From NCBI RefSeq assembly GCF_037543845.1, contig NZ_JBBIFX010000001.1, positions 1,674,001-1,738,000 of the forward strand: DNA of 64,000 bases, given 5' to 3'. Below the pieces are notes generated by a model, which worked only from the letters and a program-made list of their open reading frames with translations, was not told the DNA's origin and searched no databases. A program made the translations under genes and the position numbers. Source of the stretch: Gymnodinialimonas ulvae. Lineage in GTDB: Bacteria; Pseudomonadota; Alphaproteobacteria; Rhodobacterales; Rhodobacteraceae. Shown in pieces: positions 22,636 to 31,967 of this stretch (position 1 is the first letter of the stretch; each line of letters starts with the position of its first letter).

Positions 22636-25140
22636 TCATGCTGCCGCCACCGCCTCGGCGGCTGCCGCGCTTGGCGCGGGCGGCCCTGAGTTCGGCAGGG
22701 TCACCGGGCGCACCCCGCGCAGCCGCAGCGCATTCGACAGCACCGACACCGATGACAAGGCCATCGCGCCCGCCGCGAAAACCGGCGACAACAGCACTCC
22801 GAACACCGGGAACAGCACGCCCGCCGCCACCGGGATCAGCGCGGTATTATAGGCAAAGGCCCAGCCGAGATTCTGGCGAATGTTGCGCAGGGTCGCACGC
22901 GAGATTTCGTGCGCATTGACCACCGCGGACAAATCGCCCGACATCAGGACAACATCCGCCGCCTCGACCGCCACATCGGTGCCGGTGCCAATCGCCACAC
23001 CAACGTCGGCATGGGCCAGCGCCGGTGCATCGTTGATTCCGTCGCCAACGAAGGCCACCGTTTTCCCGCCAGCACGGAGCCGGTCGATGGCCTCGATCTT
23101 GCCGCCCGGCAGGACCTCTGCGACCACGTCATCGATCCCGACCTCTGCCGCGATGGCTTGCGCGGTGGCCTGCCTGTCGCCGGTGATCATCGCCACGCGC
23201 AGGCCGCGCGCCTGCAACGCCCGCACGGCGGCAGCGCTCGTTGGTTTGACCGCATCGGCCACGGCGAATTGCGCGGCGATGGCCCCGTCGATGGCCAGGT
23301 AAAGCACCGTCTTGCCCTCTGCGGCGCGATCCTGAGCGGTATTGCCCATGGCACCCATGTCGACCCCGGCGCGCTGCATCCAACGCTCGGCCCCGATCAC
23401 CACCGCACGCCCATCGACTTGGGCGCGCACACCATAGCCCGGCGTTGCCTCAAAGGCAGATGGCTCTGACAAGTGCACCCCCTCGTCCCGCGCGGCGCGG
23501 ACAATGGCGTCGGCCACCGGATGCTCTGCCCGTGCCTCGACCGAGGCCGCCAGCGCCAATGCATCCGCGCGCGTGATCCCCTCCGCAAGGTTCAGGTCGG
23601 TCAACTCTGGCCGCCCCTCAGTCAGCGTTCCGGTCTTGTCGAAGGCCACGACATGAGCGTCCGACAGCCGTTGCAACGCGTCGCCTTTGCGAAACAGGAT
23701 GCCCATCTCGGCTGCGCGCCCCGTGCCCACCATGATCGAGGTCGGTGTCGCCAGCCCCATCGCACAGGGGCACGCGATGATCAGGACAGACACCCCCGCC
23801 ACCAGCGCGAAACTCAGCGCCGGTTCCGGCCCCACCAACAGCCACACCACAAAGGTCAGCGCGGCCAGCGCCATCACCGCCGGAACGAACCACATCGTCA
23901 CCCGATCCACCAGCGCCTGGATCGGCAGTTTCGCGCCCTGCGCCTCCTGCACCATGCGGATGATTTGCGCCAATGCGGTGTCCGCCCCCACCCGCGTCGC
24001 GCGATATCGCAGGCCACCCGCGCCGTTCACCGTGCCGCCCGTGACAGCGTCGCCAGGCCCCTTGCTTTCGGGGATCGGCTCCCCGGTGATCATGCTTTCA
24101 TCGACATGGCTCGTGCCGTCGATCACCGTGCCATCCACCGCGATCCGTTCGCCGGGGCGTGCGATCACGACGTCGCCGACCCGCACCTCCCCCAGCGCCA
24201 CATCCAGGATGCCGCCATCGCGCTCCACCCGCGCTTCACGCACCTGAATGCCGACAAGTCGCTGGATCGCTGCACCCGTGCGCCCCTTGGCACGCGCTTC
24301 CAAAAAGCGACCGACAAGGATCAAGCTCACGATCACCGCCGCCGCCTCAAAATAAACGGCGCGCGCAATCTCGGGCAAAAGGCCGGGTGCAAACGTCGCC
24401 ACCAGCGAGAACCCGTAGGCCGCCAGAGTGCCGACAGCGACAAGGCTATTCATGTCGGGCGCGCCCTTGACCAGCGCGGGCAGGCCCTTGGCGTAAAACC
24501 CTCGCCCCGGCCCCAAAAGCACCAGCGTCGTCAGCGCAAACTGGATCAACCAGCTTGTCTGGTGCCCGATCGTCGCCTCGATGACCCCGTGCATCCCGGG
24601 GATCATATGCGCGCCCATTTCCAACACGAAGACCGGCAGGCTCAGGACAACCGCCCACCACATGCGCCGTTCGGCCGCGTCGGCCTCTTCGGCCCTCCGG
24701 GCGCTCTGATCCACCGGGGCCTCGGCAGTCTCCACCTGACCAGGATACCCCGCCTGCGTGACCGCGTCGGCCAGCGCCTGCGCCGGGACCACGCCTTCCA
24801 ACACGCGCACTGCGGCCGCCTCGGAGGCCAGGTTGACCGATGCCTCGACCACACCCGGCACCTCGGCCAACGCGCGCTCGGCCCGCCCGACGCAGCTCGC
24901 GCAGGACAGCCCCCGAAGGCTCAGTCGGATCTCTTCGCCACGCGCCGGATACCCCGCCACCTCCAGCCGTTGCGCCGCACGCGCCAACGCTTCCGGCGCG
25001 GCGGCCTCGAAGGTCGCCTGCTCGGTCGCAAGGTTGACCTGCACCGCACCGATGCCCGGTACATCTCCAAGCGCCTTCTCCGCGCGTCCGACACAAGACG
25101 CGCAATTCAATCCTTCAAGGCTCAACGCATAACGCGCCAT
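22636..25140 (-). CDS. copA: Cu(I)-translocating P-type ATPase CopA
   Basis: An 834-residue P1B-type ATPase. Two N-terminal heavy-metal domains carry CASC at residues 13-16 and 80-83. The membrane part has the CPC motif in IIACPCAMGLATP, the phosphorylation site is DKTGTLTEG, and the hinge is GDGINDAPALAHAD. The C-terminal helix pair ends NIRQNLGWAFAYNTALIPVAAG, typical of Cu(I)-exporting members. It pumps cytosolic Cu(I) to the periplasm. ATG 25140 follows AAGGGAAG; an upstream in-frame ATG at 25191 would add an atypical leader. It is co-transcribed with cueR. Confidence 0.95.
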   Translation of the reverse strand: MARYALSLEGLNCASCVGRAEKALGDVPGIGAVQVNLATEQATFEAAAPEALARAAQRLEVAGYPARGEEIRLSLRGLSCASCVGRAERALAEVPGVVEASVNLASEAAAVRVLEGVVPAQALADAVTQAGYPGQVETAEAPVDQSARRAEEADAAERRMWWAVVLSLPVFVLEMGAHMIPGMHGVIEATIGHQTSWLIQFALTTLVLLGPGRGFYAKGLPALVKGAPDMNSLVAVGTLAAYGFSLVATFAPGLLPEIARAVYFEAAAVIVSLILVGRFLEARAKGRTGAAIQRLVGIQVREARVERDGGILDVALGEVRVGDVVIARPGERIAVDGTVIDGTSHVDESMITGEPIPESKGPGDAVTGGTVNGAGGLRYRATRVGADTALAQIIRMVQEAQGAKLPIQALVDRVTMWFVPAVMALAALTFVVWLLVGPEPALSFALVAGVSVLIIACPCAMGLATPTSIMVGTGRAAEMGILFRKGDALQRLSDAHVVAFDKTGTLTEGRPELTDLNLAEGITRADALALAASVEARAEHPVADAIVRAARDEGVHLSEPSAFEATPGYGVRAQVDGRAVVIGAERWMQRAGVDMGAMGNTAQDRAAEGKTVLYLAIDGAIAAQFAVADAVKPTSAAAVRALQARGLRVAMITGDRQATAQAIAAEVGIDDVVAEVLPGGKIEAIDRLRAGGKTVAFVGDGINDAPALAHADVGVAIGTGTDVAVEAADVVLMSGDLSAVVNAHEISRATLRNIRQNLGWAFAYNTALIPVAAGVLFPVFGVLLSPVFAAGAMALSSVSVLSNALRLRGVRPVTLPNSGPPAPSAAAAEAVAAA

Positions 25141-25326
25141 AAACGGCTTCCCTTCGCAGCGCCGGGCCAAAACAGCCCCGCACACCGTCATATGAGGGTT
25201 CCATCAACTGGAAGGTCAAGCCGTTGCGGCAAAATCCGCGCCCGCCCACGTACCGGGACGATTTGCCTTCGACCGCCGCTTCGCCCTATCTGGGCGCAAC
25301 GTCTGGCCAAAATGCGGGGGCACCGG

Positions 25327-26817
25327 GTGACCTTCTACCTCGGGATCGACATCGGAACCTCTGCCGTCAAGCTCTGCCTTGCCGATAAGGCGGGGCATGT
25401 GCGGGCCACCGAAGACGCGCCGTTGACGGTGCGAACGCCGTTCCCCGGCGCCAGCGAACAGCACCCGCAGGACTGGCTCGATGCATTGCGCGAGGCCGCC
25501 GCGAAACTCCCCTCCGAGCTGCGCGCAGAGGTAACGGCCATCGGCCTCTCGGGGCAAATGCACGGCGCGGTTGTGCTTGATGCCGACCTGACCCCCATCC
25601 GCCCCGCGATCCTGTGGAACGACAGTCGCGCCGACACGCAATGCACGACCTTGACGGCACGTGTCCCCAACATCGGCACACTTTCGGGCGTGCCGCCAAT
25701 GCCCGGCTTCACCGCACCCAAGCTGCTCTGGCTGGCTGAACACGCGCCCGATGATCACGCGCGCATCGCCCGGGTGATGTTGCCCAAGGATTACGTCGGC
25801 CTCTTCCTGCACGGCGTGCGGGTCACGGACCCCTCCGACGCCGCCGGAACCTCCTGGTTCGACCAGGACGCGCGCACTTGGTCGCCCAGGCTCTGCGCCG
25901 CCTCCGCCACCGATCCCGCATGGCTGCCCGACATCCTCAACGGCACCGCCATCGCGGGCCACCTCCGGCACGAAGCCGCCGCTGACCTCGGCCTGCCCGC
26001 GGGCATTCCGGTGGCCACCGGCGCGGGCGATGCGGCGGCGGGCGCGGTGGGCATCGGCGCGGTCGAGCCCGGCGATGGCTTCATCTCGCTTGGCACCTCG
26101 GGGCAGCTTTTCGTCACCACTGAAACCTTCCGCCCCAACCCCGAAAGCCGCATCCACGCCTACGCCCACACCCTGCCGGGGCGCTATTTCCAGATGGCCG
26201 CGATGCTCAACGGCGCGCGGCCCATGGCGTGGCTTGCGCAACTTCTGGACCGCCCCATCGCCGCACTTCTGGCCGAGGCGGAGGCCATCGCCGACACGGC
26301 CTCAGGGCCCTTGTTCCTGCCGTACCTGACTGGTGAGCGGACACCACACGGCGACGCCGATATCCGCGCCGGGTTCTGGGGCCTGTCCGAGGACACGACC
26401 CATGGGGCCCTCATGCGGGCCGTGGTCGAGGCCATCGCCTTCAGCTTCGCCGATGCGCAGGCCGCCATGGCCGCGGCGGGCACAAACCCCGACCGCCTGC
26501 TGGCCATCGGCGGCGGCACGCGCAGCGATTTCCTTTTGCAGATGATCGCGGATGTCATGGGGCTTGCGATTGGCCGCTCGGACGGGGCCGATGTCGGCCC
26601 GGCCTTGGGTGCGGCCCGTCTGGCACAAATCGCCACCGGCGCACCCGCGGCGCAGGTCGCCACCAAGCCCGAGGTCTCGCGTTGGTTCACCCCCGATAGA
26701 GCGCGGGCCACGTCGTTGGCGCCGCGCCTTGCCGGATATCGCGCGCTTTATCCGGCGTTCAAATCGGTGAATACCGCGATGGCTCAGGCCTCTTTCAACA
26801 CGCCGCGGTCGATCTGA
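25327..26817 (+). CDS. xylB: xylulokinase
   Basis: A 496-residue FGGY-family sugar kinase. It has the ATPase phosphate-1 loop FYLGIDIGTSAVKLCL, the LSGQMHGAVVLD and AILWNDSRAD segments typical of D-xylulose kinases, GTSWFD, and the C-terminal IGGGTRSDFLLQMIADVMGL. It phosphorylates D-xylulose for the pentose phosphate pathway. GTG 25327 is preferred because GGGGG precedes it; ATG 25312 in frame is the alternative. No xylose isomerase or xylose transporter is nearby, so it is an orphan copy. Its 3' end overlaps the convergent hppD gene by 34 bases. Confidence 0.9.
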   Translation: MTFYLGIDIGTSAVKLCLADKAGHVRATEDAPLTVRTPFPGASEQHPQDWLDALREAAAKLPSELRAEVTAIGLSGQMHGAVVLDADLTPIRPAILWNDSRADTQCTTLTARVPNIGTLSGVPPMPGFTAPKLLWLAEHAPDDHARIARVMLPKDYVGLFLHGVRVTDPSDAAGTSWFDQDARTWSPRLCAASATDPAWLPDILNGTAIAGHLRHEAAADLGLPAGIPVATGAGDAAAGAVGIGAVEPGDGFISLGTSGQLFVTTETFRPNPESRIHAYAHTLPGRYFQMAAMLNGARPMAWLAQLLDRPIAALLAEAEAIADTASGPLFLPYLTGERTPHGDADIRAGFWGLSEDTTHGALMRAVVEAIAFSFADAQAAMAAAGTNPDRLLAIGGGTRSDFLLQMIADVMGLAIGRSDGADVGPALGAARLAQIATGAPAAQVATKPEVSRWFTPDRARATSLAPRLAGYRALYPAFKSVNTAMAQASFNTPRSI

Positions 26818-27887
26818 TCGGCTTCGATCGACTCGAACAGCGCCTTGAAATTGCCCTCGCCGAACCCGTCATCGCCCTTGCGTTGGATGAACTCGAAAAA
26901 GATCGGGCCAATCACGGTCTTCGAAAAGATCTGCAACAGGATGCGCGTCACGCCGCCATCAACGACCCCCTCCCCGTCGATCAGGATGCCGTGCTGCTTC
27001 ATCCGCGCGATCGGCTCTTCATGGCCGTGCACGCGGTCATGGGACATGTCGTAATAGGTGTCGGGCGGGGCGGGCATGAATTCGATCCCGGCGGCGGAAA
27101 TCCGGTCCACCGCGTCGTAGATATTCTCGGTGGCAACCGCGATATGCTGGATGCCCTCGCCGCCATATTCCTGCAGGTATTCTTCGATCTGGCTGGTCTC
27201 GTCCTTGGATTCATTGATCGGAATACGGATCTTGCCGCACGGACTGGTCAGCGCGCGCGAAAACAGGCCCGTCTGCTTGCCCTCAATGTCGAAGAAGCGG
27301 ATCTCGCGGAAATTGAACGCCTTGGCATAGAAATCGTACCAGGTGCTCATGTTGCCGCGCGCCACATTATGCGTCAGGTGATCGAGGTAATAGAACCCCG
27401 CGCCCTCGGGCTTCGGGTCGGCCTCCGCGAGCCAGTCGAATTCCGCCGCATAGGGCGACCCGGCCTCGCCATAGGTCTCGACGAAGTACAACAACGAGCC
27501 GCCAATCCCGATGACCGCGGGCACATCCAGTGTCTTGTCCGCGCCCTTGTATTCCTCGGCCCCGTAGTCGACCGCACATTTCAGCGCGTGCTGCGCATCA
27601 ACCACGCGCCACGCCATCGCCGGTGCACAGGGTCCGTGGGCGTCCACGAACCGGCCCGCGTGGCTGTTGCGGTCGCAGTTGAGGACATAGGTGATATCGC
27701 CCTGCCGATAGAGCGAGATATCGCGGCTCTTGTGACGCGCGACCTCAACGTAACCCATGGCCTGAAACAACGTCTCCAGAACGCTCGGGTCGGGATGGGC
27801 GAATTCGACGAATTCGAACCCGTCGGTTCCGGCCACATTCAGGGCGTCGATGACAGCTTTCGGGGCGTCGTGCGGAAATGGTCCCAT
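26784..27887 (-). CDS. hppD: 4-hydroxyphenylpyruvate dioxygenase
   Basis: A 367-residue Fe(II) dioxygenase of the vicinal-oxygen-chelate fold, which converts 4-hydroxyphenylpyruvate to homogentisate in tyrosine degradation. Metal ligands appear in the expected contexts: YLDHLTHNVARG, EGIQHIAVAT and the C-terminal FFEFIQRKGDDGFGEGNF that supplies the Glu and the lid helix. AGGAGG lies before ATG 27887. The rest of the homogentisate pathway is not in this window. The 3' end overlaps xylB. Confidence 0.95.
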   Translation of the reverse strand: MGPFPHDAPKAVIDALNVAGTDGFEFVEFAHPDPSVLETLFQAMGYVEVARHKSRDISLYRQGDITYVLNCDRNSHAGRFVDAHGPCAPAMAWRVVDAQHALKCAVDYGAEEYKGADKTLDVPAVIGIGGSLLYFVETYGEAGSPYAAEFDWLAEADPKPEGAGFYYLDHLTHNVARGNMSTWYDFYAKAFNFREIRFFDIEGKQTGLFSRALTSPCGKIRIPINESKDETSQIEEYLQEYGGEGIQHIAVATENIYDAVDRISAAGIEFMPAPPDTYYDMSHDRVHGHEEPIARMKQHGILIDGEGVVDGGVTRILLQIFSKTVIGPIFFEFIQRKGDDGFGEGNFKALFESIEADQIDRGVLKEA

Positions 27888-28072
27888 CGGGGATCCTCCT
27901 GTTTTTCGCATCGCGTGGAACGTGCCCTTCACGCGACAAACAAGACCCCGGCCCGCGGGGAGCCATCCGGCTCGGTTGCAGGTGTAACCAAAAAGGCCGG
28001 CGCAATCAAGTTTCGGCTGAACCGAAGCGGCGCTCGCGCGTTGGCAATATGAAACCTTGAAAGGACGGCCCC

Positions 28073-28759
28073 ATGTCGAATCCAACCTCGAAATCAATCC
28101 TCATCACCGGCGCATCCAGCGGCATCGGCGCGGCCACGGCCCGCGCGGCTGTCAAGGCGGGCCATCGCGTCGCCCTGCTGGCGCGGACCGACGACAAGCT
28201 GTCCGACCTCGTCGCGGACCTGGGCGATGCCAACGCCTGCAGCATCCCCTGCGACGTGACCGACGTGCGCGCTCAGACCGCCGCGTTCGAGGCCGCCGCA
28301 ACGCGCTTCGGCGGGATCGATGCGGTGTTTGCCAATGCCGGTCTGGGCGCGGCGGCCAAGGGAACCGAGCAGGGCGATCTCGAAAACTTCCGCACCATGA
28401 TCGACGTGAACATCTTCGCGCTGACCGTGACGTGCAAACTTGCCATCCCCTACCTAAAGGCCAACGGGGGCGATTTGGTCGTGACCGGGTCGCGCGCGGG
28501 ATACGAAACATTGGCCGGGTCGGTCTATGGCGCCACGAAATGGTTCGTGCGCGGCTATGCCGACAACCTCGCCGCCGAGCTTGAGGGCACCGGCGTGCGT
28601 GTCACGAATGTGAATCCGGGCATGGTCGACACGCCGTTCTTCGACGATCCGAAACCCGATGCGCTCAAACCCGAAGACGTGGCGCGCGCCGTGATGTTCG
28701 CCATCGAAGAGCCGGGCCACGTTCGCATGTCGTCGATCCAGATCTATCCGGCGCGCTAG
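28073..28759 (+). CDS. short-chain dehydrogenase/reductase
   Basis: A 228-residue classical SDR: cofactor motif TGASSGIGAATARAA, NAG motif in FANAGLGAA, catalytic Ser in VTGSRAGYETLAGS, and YGATK for Tyr and Lys. R39 in LLARTDDK suggests NADP(H) preference. It resembles NADP-dependent serine/3-hydroxy-acid dehydrogenases, but the substrate cannot be fixed. It is convergent with bhcR (four-base overlap) and starts 185 bases from the hppD start on the other strand. Its position next to the bhc cluster could mean a role with hydroxy-acids, which is speculative. Confidence 0.85.
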   Translation: MSNPTSKSILITGASSGIGAATARAAVKAGHRVALLARTDDKLSDLVADLGDANACSIPCDVTDVRAQTAAFEAAATRFGGIDAVFANAGLGAAAKGTEQGDLENFRTMIDVNIFALTVTCKLAIPYLKANGGDLVVTGSRAGYETLAGSVYGATKWFVRGYADNLAAELEGTGVRVTNVNPGMVDTPFFDDPKPDALKPEDVARAVMFAIEEPGHVRMSSIQIYPAR

Positions 28760-29607
28760 AACTGATACCCCATGGCCGCCGACAGATCGTCGGCGGCGCG
28801 CACCACCGAGGCCGCAAGCCGTTCCGTCTCGGTGGTGCTCACCCGGCTGACCGGGCCCGACACCGACAGGCCCGCAATCGCCCCGCCGCTCAGGTCAAAG
28901 ATCGGCGCCGCGATACAGCGCATGCCTTCGTTCTTCTCCTCATCGTCGATCGCATAGCCCCGCTCCCGCGTCGCCTCCAGATCGGCGCGCAGGGCGGTGG
29001 GTTCGGTCAGGGTCTTGGGCGTGAACTGATCCAGTGGCGCCGTGGCAAACAGGCGCGAAAGCCGATCGTCGCTCATTTGTGCCAAAAGCGCCTTGCCGAT
29101 CCCCGACGAATGCATCGGCGACAAGGTGCCCGGCGGAAAAAACGCCCGGATCGTCGCGTGGGTCTCGACCTGACCCACGAACAACACATTCATATCCCGC
29201 GCCACGCCCAGGTTCGCGGTCTCCCCGGTGGCTTCCATCAATTGCCGCAACACCGGGCGCGCGCGATCCACCAATGACGTGCGCCGCAGATACCGCGCCC
29301 CGATCACAAACGCCCGCGCGCCCACATGCCAAACCTGCGCGCCCTGATCGAATTCCACCAACCCGCGCCCCTCCAGCGTCACAAGGATGCGGTACACCGT
29401 GGCCGGCGATTGGCCCAGATCCTCGGCCAATGCCGACAACGTGGCGCCCGGCAGGGTCGACAAATGCTCAAACACCTCCATCGCGCGATCCAGCGACTTG
29501 ATCGTGTTCTGCGCCGTTTTATCATCCCAATCCCGAGGACGTCCCCGCGCGCGCGCGCGCGGCGAACGGAACGGGTCGGGGGAAGAATCGCCGTCATTCA
29601 TGGTCAT
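28756..29607 (-). CDS. bhcR: BhcR, IclR-family regulator of the beta-hydroxyaspartate cycle
   Basis: A 283-residue IclR protein. It has a basic leader (RARARGRPRDWDDK), a winged HTH at about residues 33-95 (IKSLDRAMEVFEHL, LSALAEDLGQSPATVYRIL), and a C-terminal ligand-binding domain (MHSSGIGKALLAQM, EEKNEGMRCIAAPIFD). It is divergent from bhcABCD exactly as bhcR is in Paracoccus denitrificans, where BhcR senses glyoxylate. The 162-base gap to bhcA contains AT-rich palindromes that could be its operators. A second ATG at 29601 is possible. Confidence 0.9.
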   Translation of the reverse strand: MTMNDGDSSPDPFRSPRARARGRPRDWDDKTAQNTIKSLDRAMEVFEHLSTLPGATLSALAEDLGQSPATVYRILVTLEGRGLVEFDQGAQVWHVGARAFVIGARYLRRTSLVDRARPVLRQLMEATGETANLGVARDMNVLFVGQVETHATIRAFFPPGTLSPMHSSGIGKALLAQMSDDRLSRLFATAPLDQFTPKTLTEPTALRADLEATRERGYAIDDEEKNEGMRCIAAPIFDLSGGAIAGLSVSGPVSRVSTTETERLAASVVRAADDLSAAMGYQF

Positions 29608-29616
29608 GCCCGCATA

Positions 29617-29670
29617 GGTTGAAAATCTATTTCACAGGATGAAAAAAGATAAGTCTCTGATTTTTCAACC
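29617..29670. promoter_or_regulatory. widely spaced inverted repeat in the bhcR-bhcA gap
   Basis: GGTTGAAAA (29617-29625) is exactly mirrored by TTTTCAACC (29662-29670), 36 bases apart. It lies just upstream of bhcR and could be a looped operator or two half-sites of the IclR-type regulator. Confidence 0.4.
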
Positions 29671-29689
29671 CTAACCGACCCTCTACCAC

Positions 29690-29710
29690 TTTTGAAAAAC
29701 GATTTCAAAA
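29690..29710. promoter_or_regulatory. candidate BhcR operator palindrome
   Basis: TTTTGAAA, five bases, TTTCAAAA: a perfect 8-bp inverted repeat located 60 bases upstream of the bhcA start in the divergent regulator-operon gap. The GAAA/TTTC core is shared with the more distant inverted repeat at 29617-29670. Confidence 0.5.
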
Positions 29711-29769
29711 AAATTGTGAAAAAGGGGCGCGCGCCGTAGATTGCGGCATCGATTGGAGGAGACGGCACC

Positions 29770-30960
29770 ATGACAACCCAGAACCCAGTGTTCATTCCCG
29801 GCCCGACCAACATGCCCGAGGCCCTGCGCCGCGCATGTGATCTGCCGACGATGGACCACCGCTCACCCGCGTTTGCGGACATCTTGCACCCCGCTCTTGC
29901 CGGCGTGAAGCAAGTGCTGAAATCCAAAGACGCCGAGATCTTCGTGTTCCCCGCCACCGGCACCGCCGGGTGGGAAGCCGCGATCACCAATACGCTGTCG
30001 CCGGGCGACAAGGTGCTGGCCGCGCGCAACGGCATGTTCTCGCACAAGTGGATCGACATGTGCCAACGTCATGGCCTCGACGTTCAGGTCGTCGACGTGA
30101 CCTGGGGCGAGGGCCTGCCCGTCGCGCAGTTCGCCGACATCCTCGCCGCCGACACCGCGCACCAGATCAAGGCCGTGCTCGCCACCCACAACGAAACCGC
30201 GACCGGCGTGGTCTCCGACATTGCGGGCGTGCGCCGCGCGCTCGACGCCGCCAGCCACCCCGCGCTGTTCTTCGTGGACGGCGTCAGCTCCATCGGCTCC
30301 ATGCCGTTCGACTTCGACGCCTGGGGCGTGGATATTGCCGTGACCGGCAGCCAGAAAGGGTTCATGCTGCCCGCGGGCCTCGCGATTATCGGCGTGTCGC
30401 CCAAGGCCATGGCCGCCATCGAAGGCGCCACCTGCGCGCGCACCTTCCTCGATATCCGTGACATGAAAAAGGGATACGAGGCCAACGCTTATCCCTACAC
30501 CCCGTCCGTTGGCCTGTTGAACGGTCTCAAGATGGCTGCCGACATGCTGTTGGACGAAGGGCTCGACAATGTCTTCGCCCGTCACGCCCGCATCGCCGAT
30601 GGCGTGCGCGCCGCTGTGCACGCCTGGGGGATGGAGCTGTGCGCCGTCTCGCCGGATCTCTATTCCAACACGGTCTCCGCAATCCGCACGCCCGAAGGCT
30701 TTGACGCGGGCCGCATCTGCAGCCACGCCGCCGCGCGCTACGACGTCGCGTTCGGCGCGGGTCTGGGCGATGTCGCGGGCAAGGTGTTCCGCATCGGCCA
30801 CCTCGGCAGGCTCACCGATGTGCAGGCCCTCTCGGGCATCGCCACGGCCGAGATGGTCATGGCCGATCTGGGCCTCGACATCACGCTCGGCTCGGGCGTT
30901 GCCGCGGCACAGGAAACCTACCGCCAATCCGCCGCCACCCTGGCGCTGGCCGCAGAATAA
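29770..30960 (+). CDS. bhcA: aspartate-glyoxylate aminotransferase BhcA
   Basis: A 396-residue PLP enzyme of the serine-glyoxylate/alanine-glyoxylate aminotransferase fold (class V). Motifs include FIPGPTNMPEALRRA, FPATGTAGWEAAI for phosphate binding, FFVDGVSSIGSMPFD, and the Schiff-base K196 in TGSQKGFMLP. In the bhc pathway it transaminates glyoxylate to glycine using aspartate, producing oxaloacetate. TTGGAGGAGA-type ribosome sequence lies just before the ATG. It is first of four tightly spaced genes; the assignment rests on the complete cluster as well as the family. Confidence 0.93.
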   Translation: MTTQNPVFIPGPTNMPEALRRACDLPTMDHRSPAFADILHPALAGVKQVLKSKDAEIFVFPATGTAGWEAAITNTLSPGDKVLAARNGMFSHKWIDMCQRHGLDVQVVDVTWGEGLPVAQFADILAADTAHQIKAVLATHNETATGVVSDIAGVRRALDAASHPALFFVDGVSSIGSMPFDFDAWGVDIAVTGSQKGFMLPAGLAIIGVSPKAMAAIEGATCARTFLDIRDMKKGYEANAYPYTPSVGLLNGLKMAADMLLDEGLDNVFARHARIADGVRAAVHAWGMELCAVSPDLYSNTVSAIRTPEGFDAGRICSHAAARYDVAFGAGLGDVAGKVFRIGHLGRLTDVQALSGIATAEMVMADLGLDITLGSGVAAAQETYRQSAATLALAAE

Positions 30961-30971
30961 GGAGCAATCTT

Positions 30972-31940
30972 ATGAAAGATATGGCCTCTCCCCTGCCCAC
31001 CTATGATGACGTGGTCGCCGCGCACGAGCGGATCGCACCCTACATCCACCGCACGCCAGTCCTGACCTCCACCTACCTCAACGAGCTGACCGGGGCAGAG
31101 CTGTTCTTCAAATGCGAGAACTTCCAGAAGGCCGGCGCCTTCAAGGTGCGCGGAGCCTCCAACGCGGTCTTCGGCCTGTCGGATGAGCAGGCGGCCAAGG
31201 GCGTGTGCACCCATTCGTCCGGCAACCACGCGCTGTCGCTCAGCTACGCCGCCGGGCGTCGCGGCATCCCGTGCCATGTCGTCATGCCGCATTCCGCGCC
31301 GCAGGCCAAAAAGGACGCGGTGCGCGGCTACGGCGGGATCATCACCGAATGCGAACCCTCCACCACCTCGCGCGAGGCCGTCTTTGCCGATGTCCACGCC
31401 GCGACCGGGGCCGATTTCGTGCACCCCTACAACGATCCGCGCGTCATCGCCGGGCAAGGCACCTGTAGCCGCGAATTCATGGAACAGGTCGACGGCCTTG
31501 ATAGCGTCATCGCCCCCATCGGCGGTGGCGGCATGATATCCGGCTGCTGCCTGACCCTGTCGCACATCGCCCCCGACGTCGATATCTTCGCCGCCGAGCC
31601 CGAGCAGGCCGATGATGCCTACCGCAGCTTCAAGGCCGGACACATCATCGCCGACGACGCGCCCGTGACCATCGCCGATGGCCTCAAGGTGCCGCTCAAG
31701 GAAAACACCTGGCACTTCGTGTCGAACCATGTCACCGACATCCTCACCGCCTCCGAAGACGAGATCATCGACGCGATGAAACTCACCTGGGCGCGGATGA
31801 AAATCGTGATGGAGCCGTCCTGCGCCGTGCCGCTGGCCACGATCCTGAAAAACCCCGAGGTCTTCAAAGGCCGCCGCGTCGGTGTTGTTATCACCGGCGG
31901 CAACGTTGACCTCGCCAAGCTGCCCTGGATGGCCGCGTAA
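30972..31940 (+). CDS. bhcB: erythro-beta-hydroxyaspartate dehydratase BhcB
   Basis: A 322-residue fold-type II PLP enzyme of the serine/threonine dehydratase family. Visible are FFKCENFQKAGAFKVRGASN with PLP-lysine K58, THSSGNHALSLSYAA, and the glycine-rich phosphate loop PIGGGGMISG. In the beta-hydroxyaspartate cycle it removes water from (2R,3S)-beta-hydroxyaspartate to give iminosuccinate. The start MKDMASPLP is preceded by AAGGAGCAA. It lies 11 bases after bhcA and 27 before bhcC. Confidence 0.93.
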   Translation: MKDMASPLPTYDDVVAAHERIAPYIHRTPVLTSTYLNELTGAELFFKCENFQKAGAFKVRGASNAVFGLSDEQAAKGVCTHSSGNHALSLSYAAGRRGIPCHVVMPHSAPQAKKDAVRGYGGIITECEPSTTSREAVFADVHAATGADFVHPYNDPRVIAGQGTCSREFMEQVDGLDSVIAPIGGGGMISGCCLTLSHIAPDVDIFAAEPEQADDAYRSFKAGHIIADDAPVTIADGLKVPLKENTWHFVSNHVTDILTASEDEIIDAMKLTWARMKIVMEPSCAVPLATILKNPEVFKGRRVGVVITGGNVDLAKLPWMAA

Positions 31941-31967
31941 CCCCTGTTTGAACATCGGAGAAACACT

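Noticed and set aside
23473..25326. Very long plus-strand frame continuous with xylB and antisense to copA
   Set aside because: It mirrors the copA coding strand; the xylulokinase fold begins at 25327 and the upstream 600-odd residues are Arg/His-rich antisense translation.
27917..27945. GGAAC in the gap upstream of hppD as an EcfG site
   Set aside because: The bases 16-17 downstream read AAAC/AACA-type, not CGTT or GGTT, and it points away from hppD.
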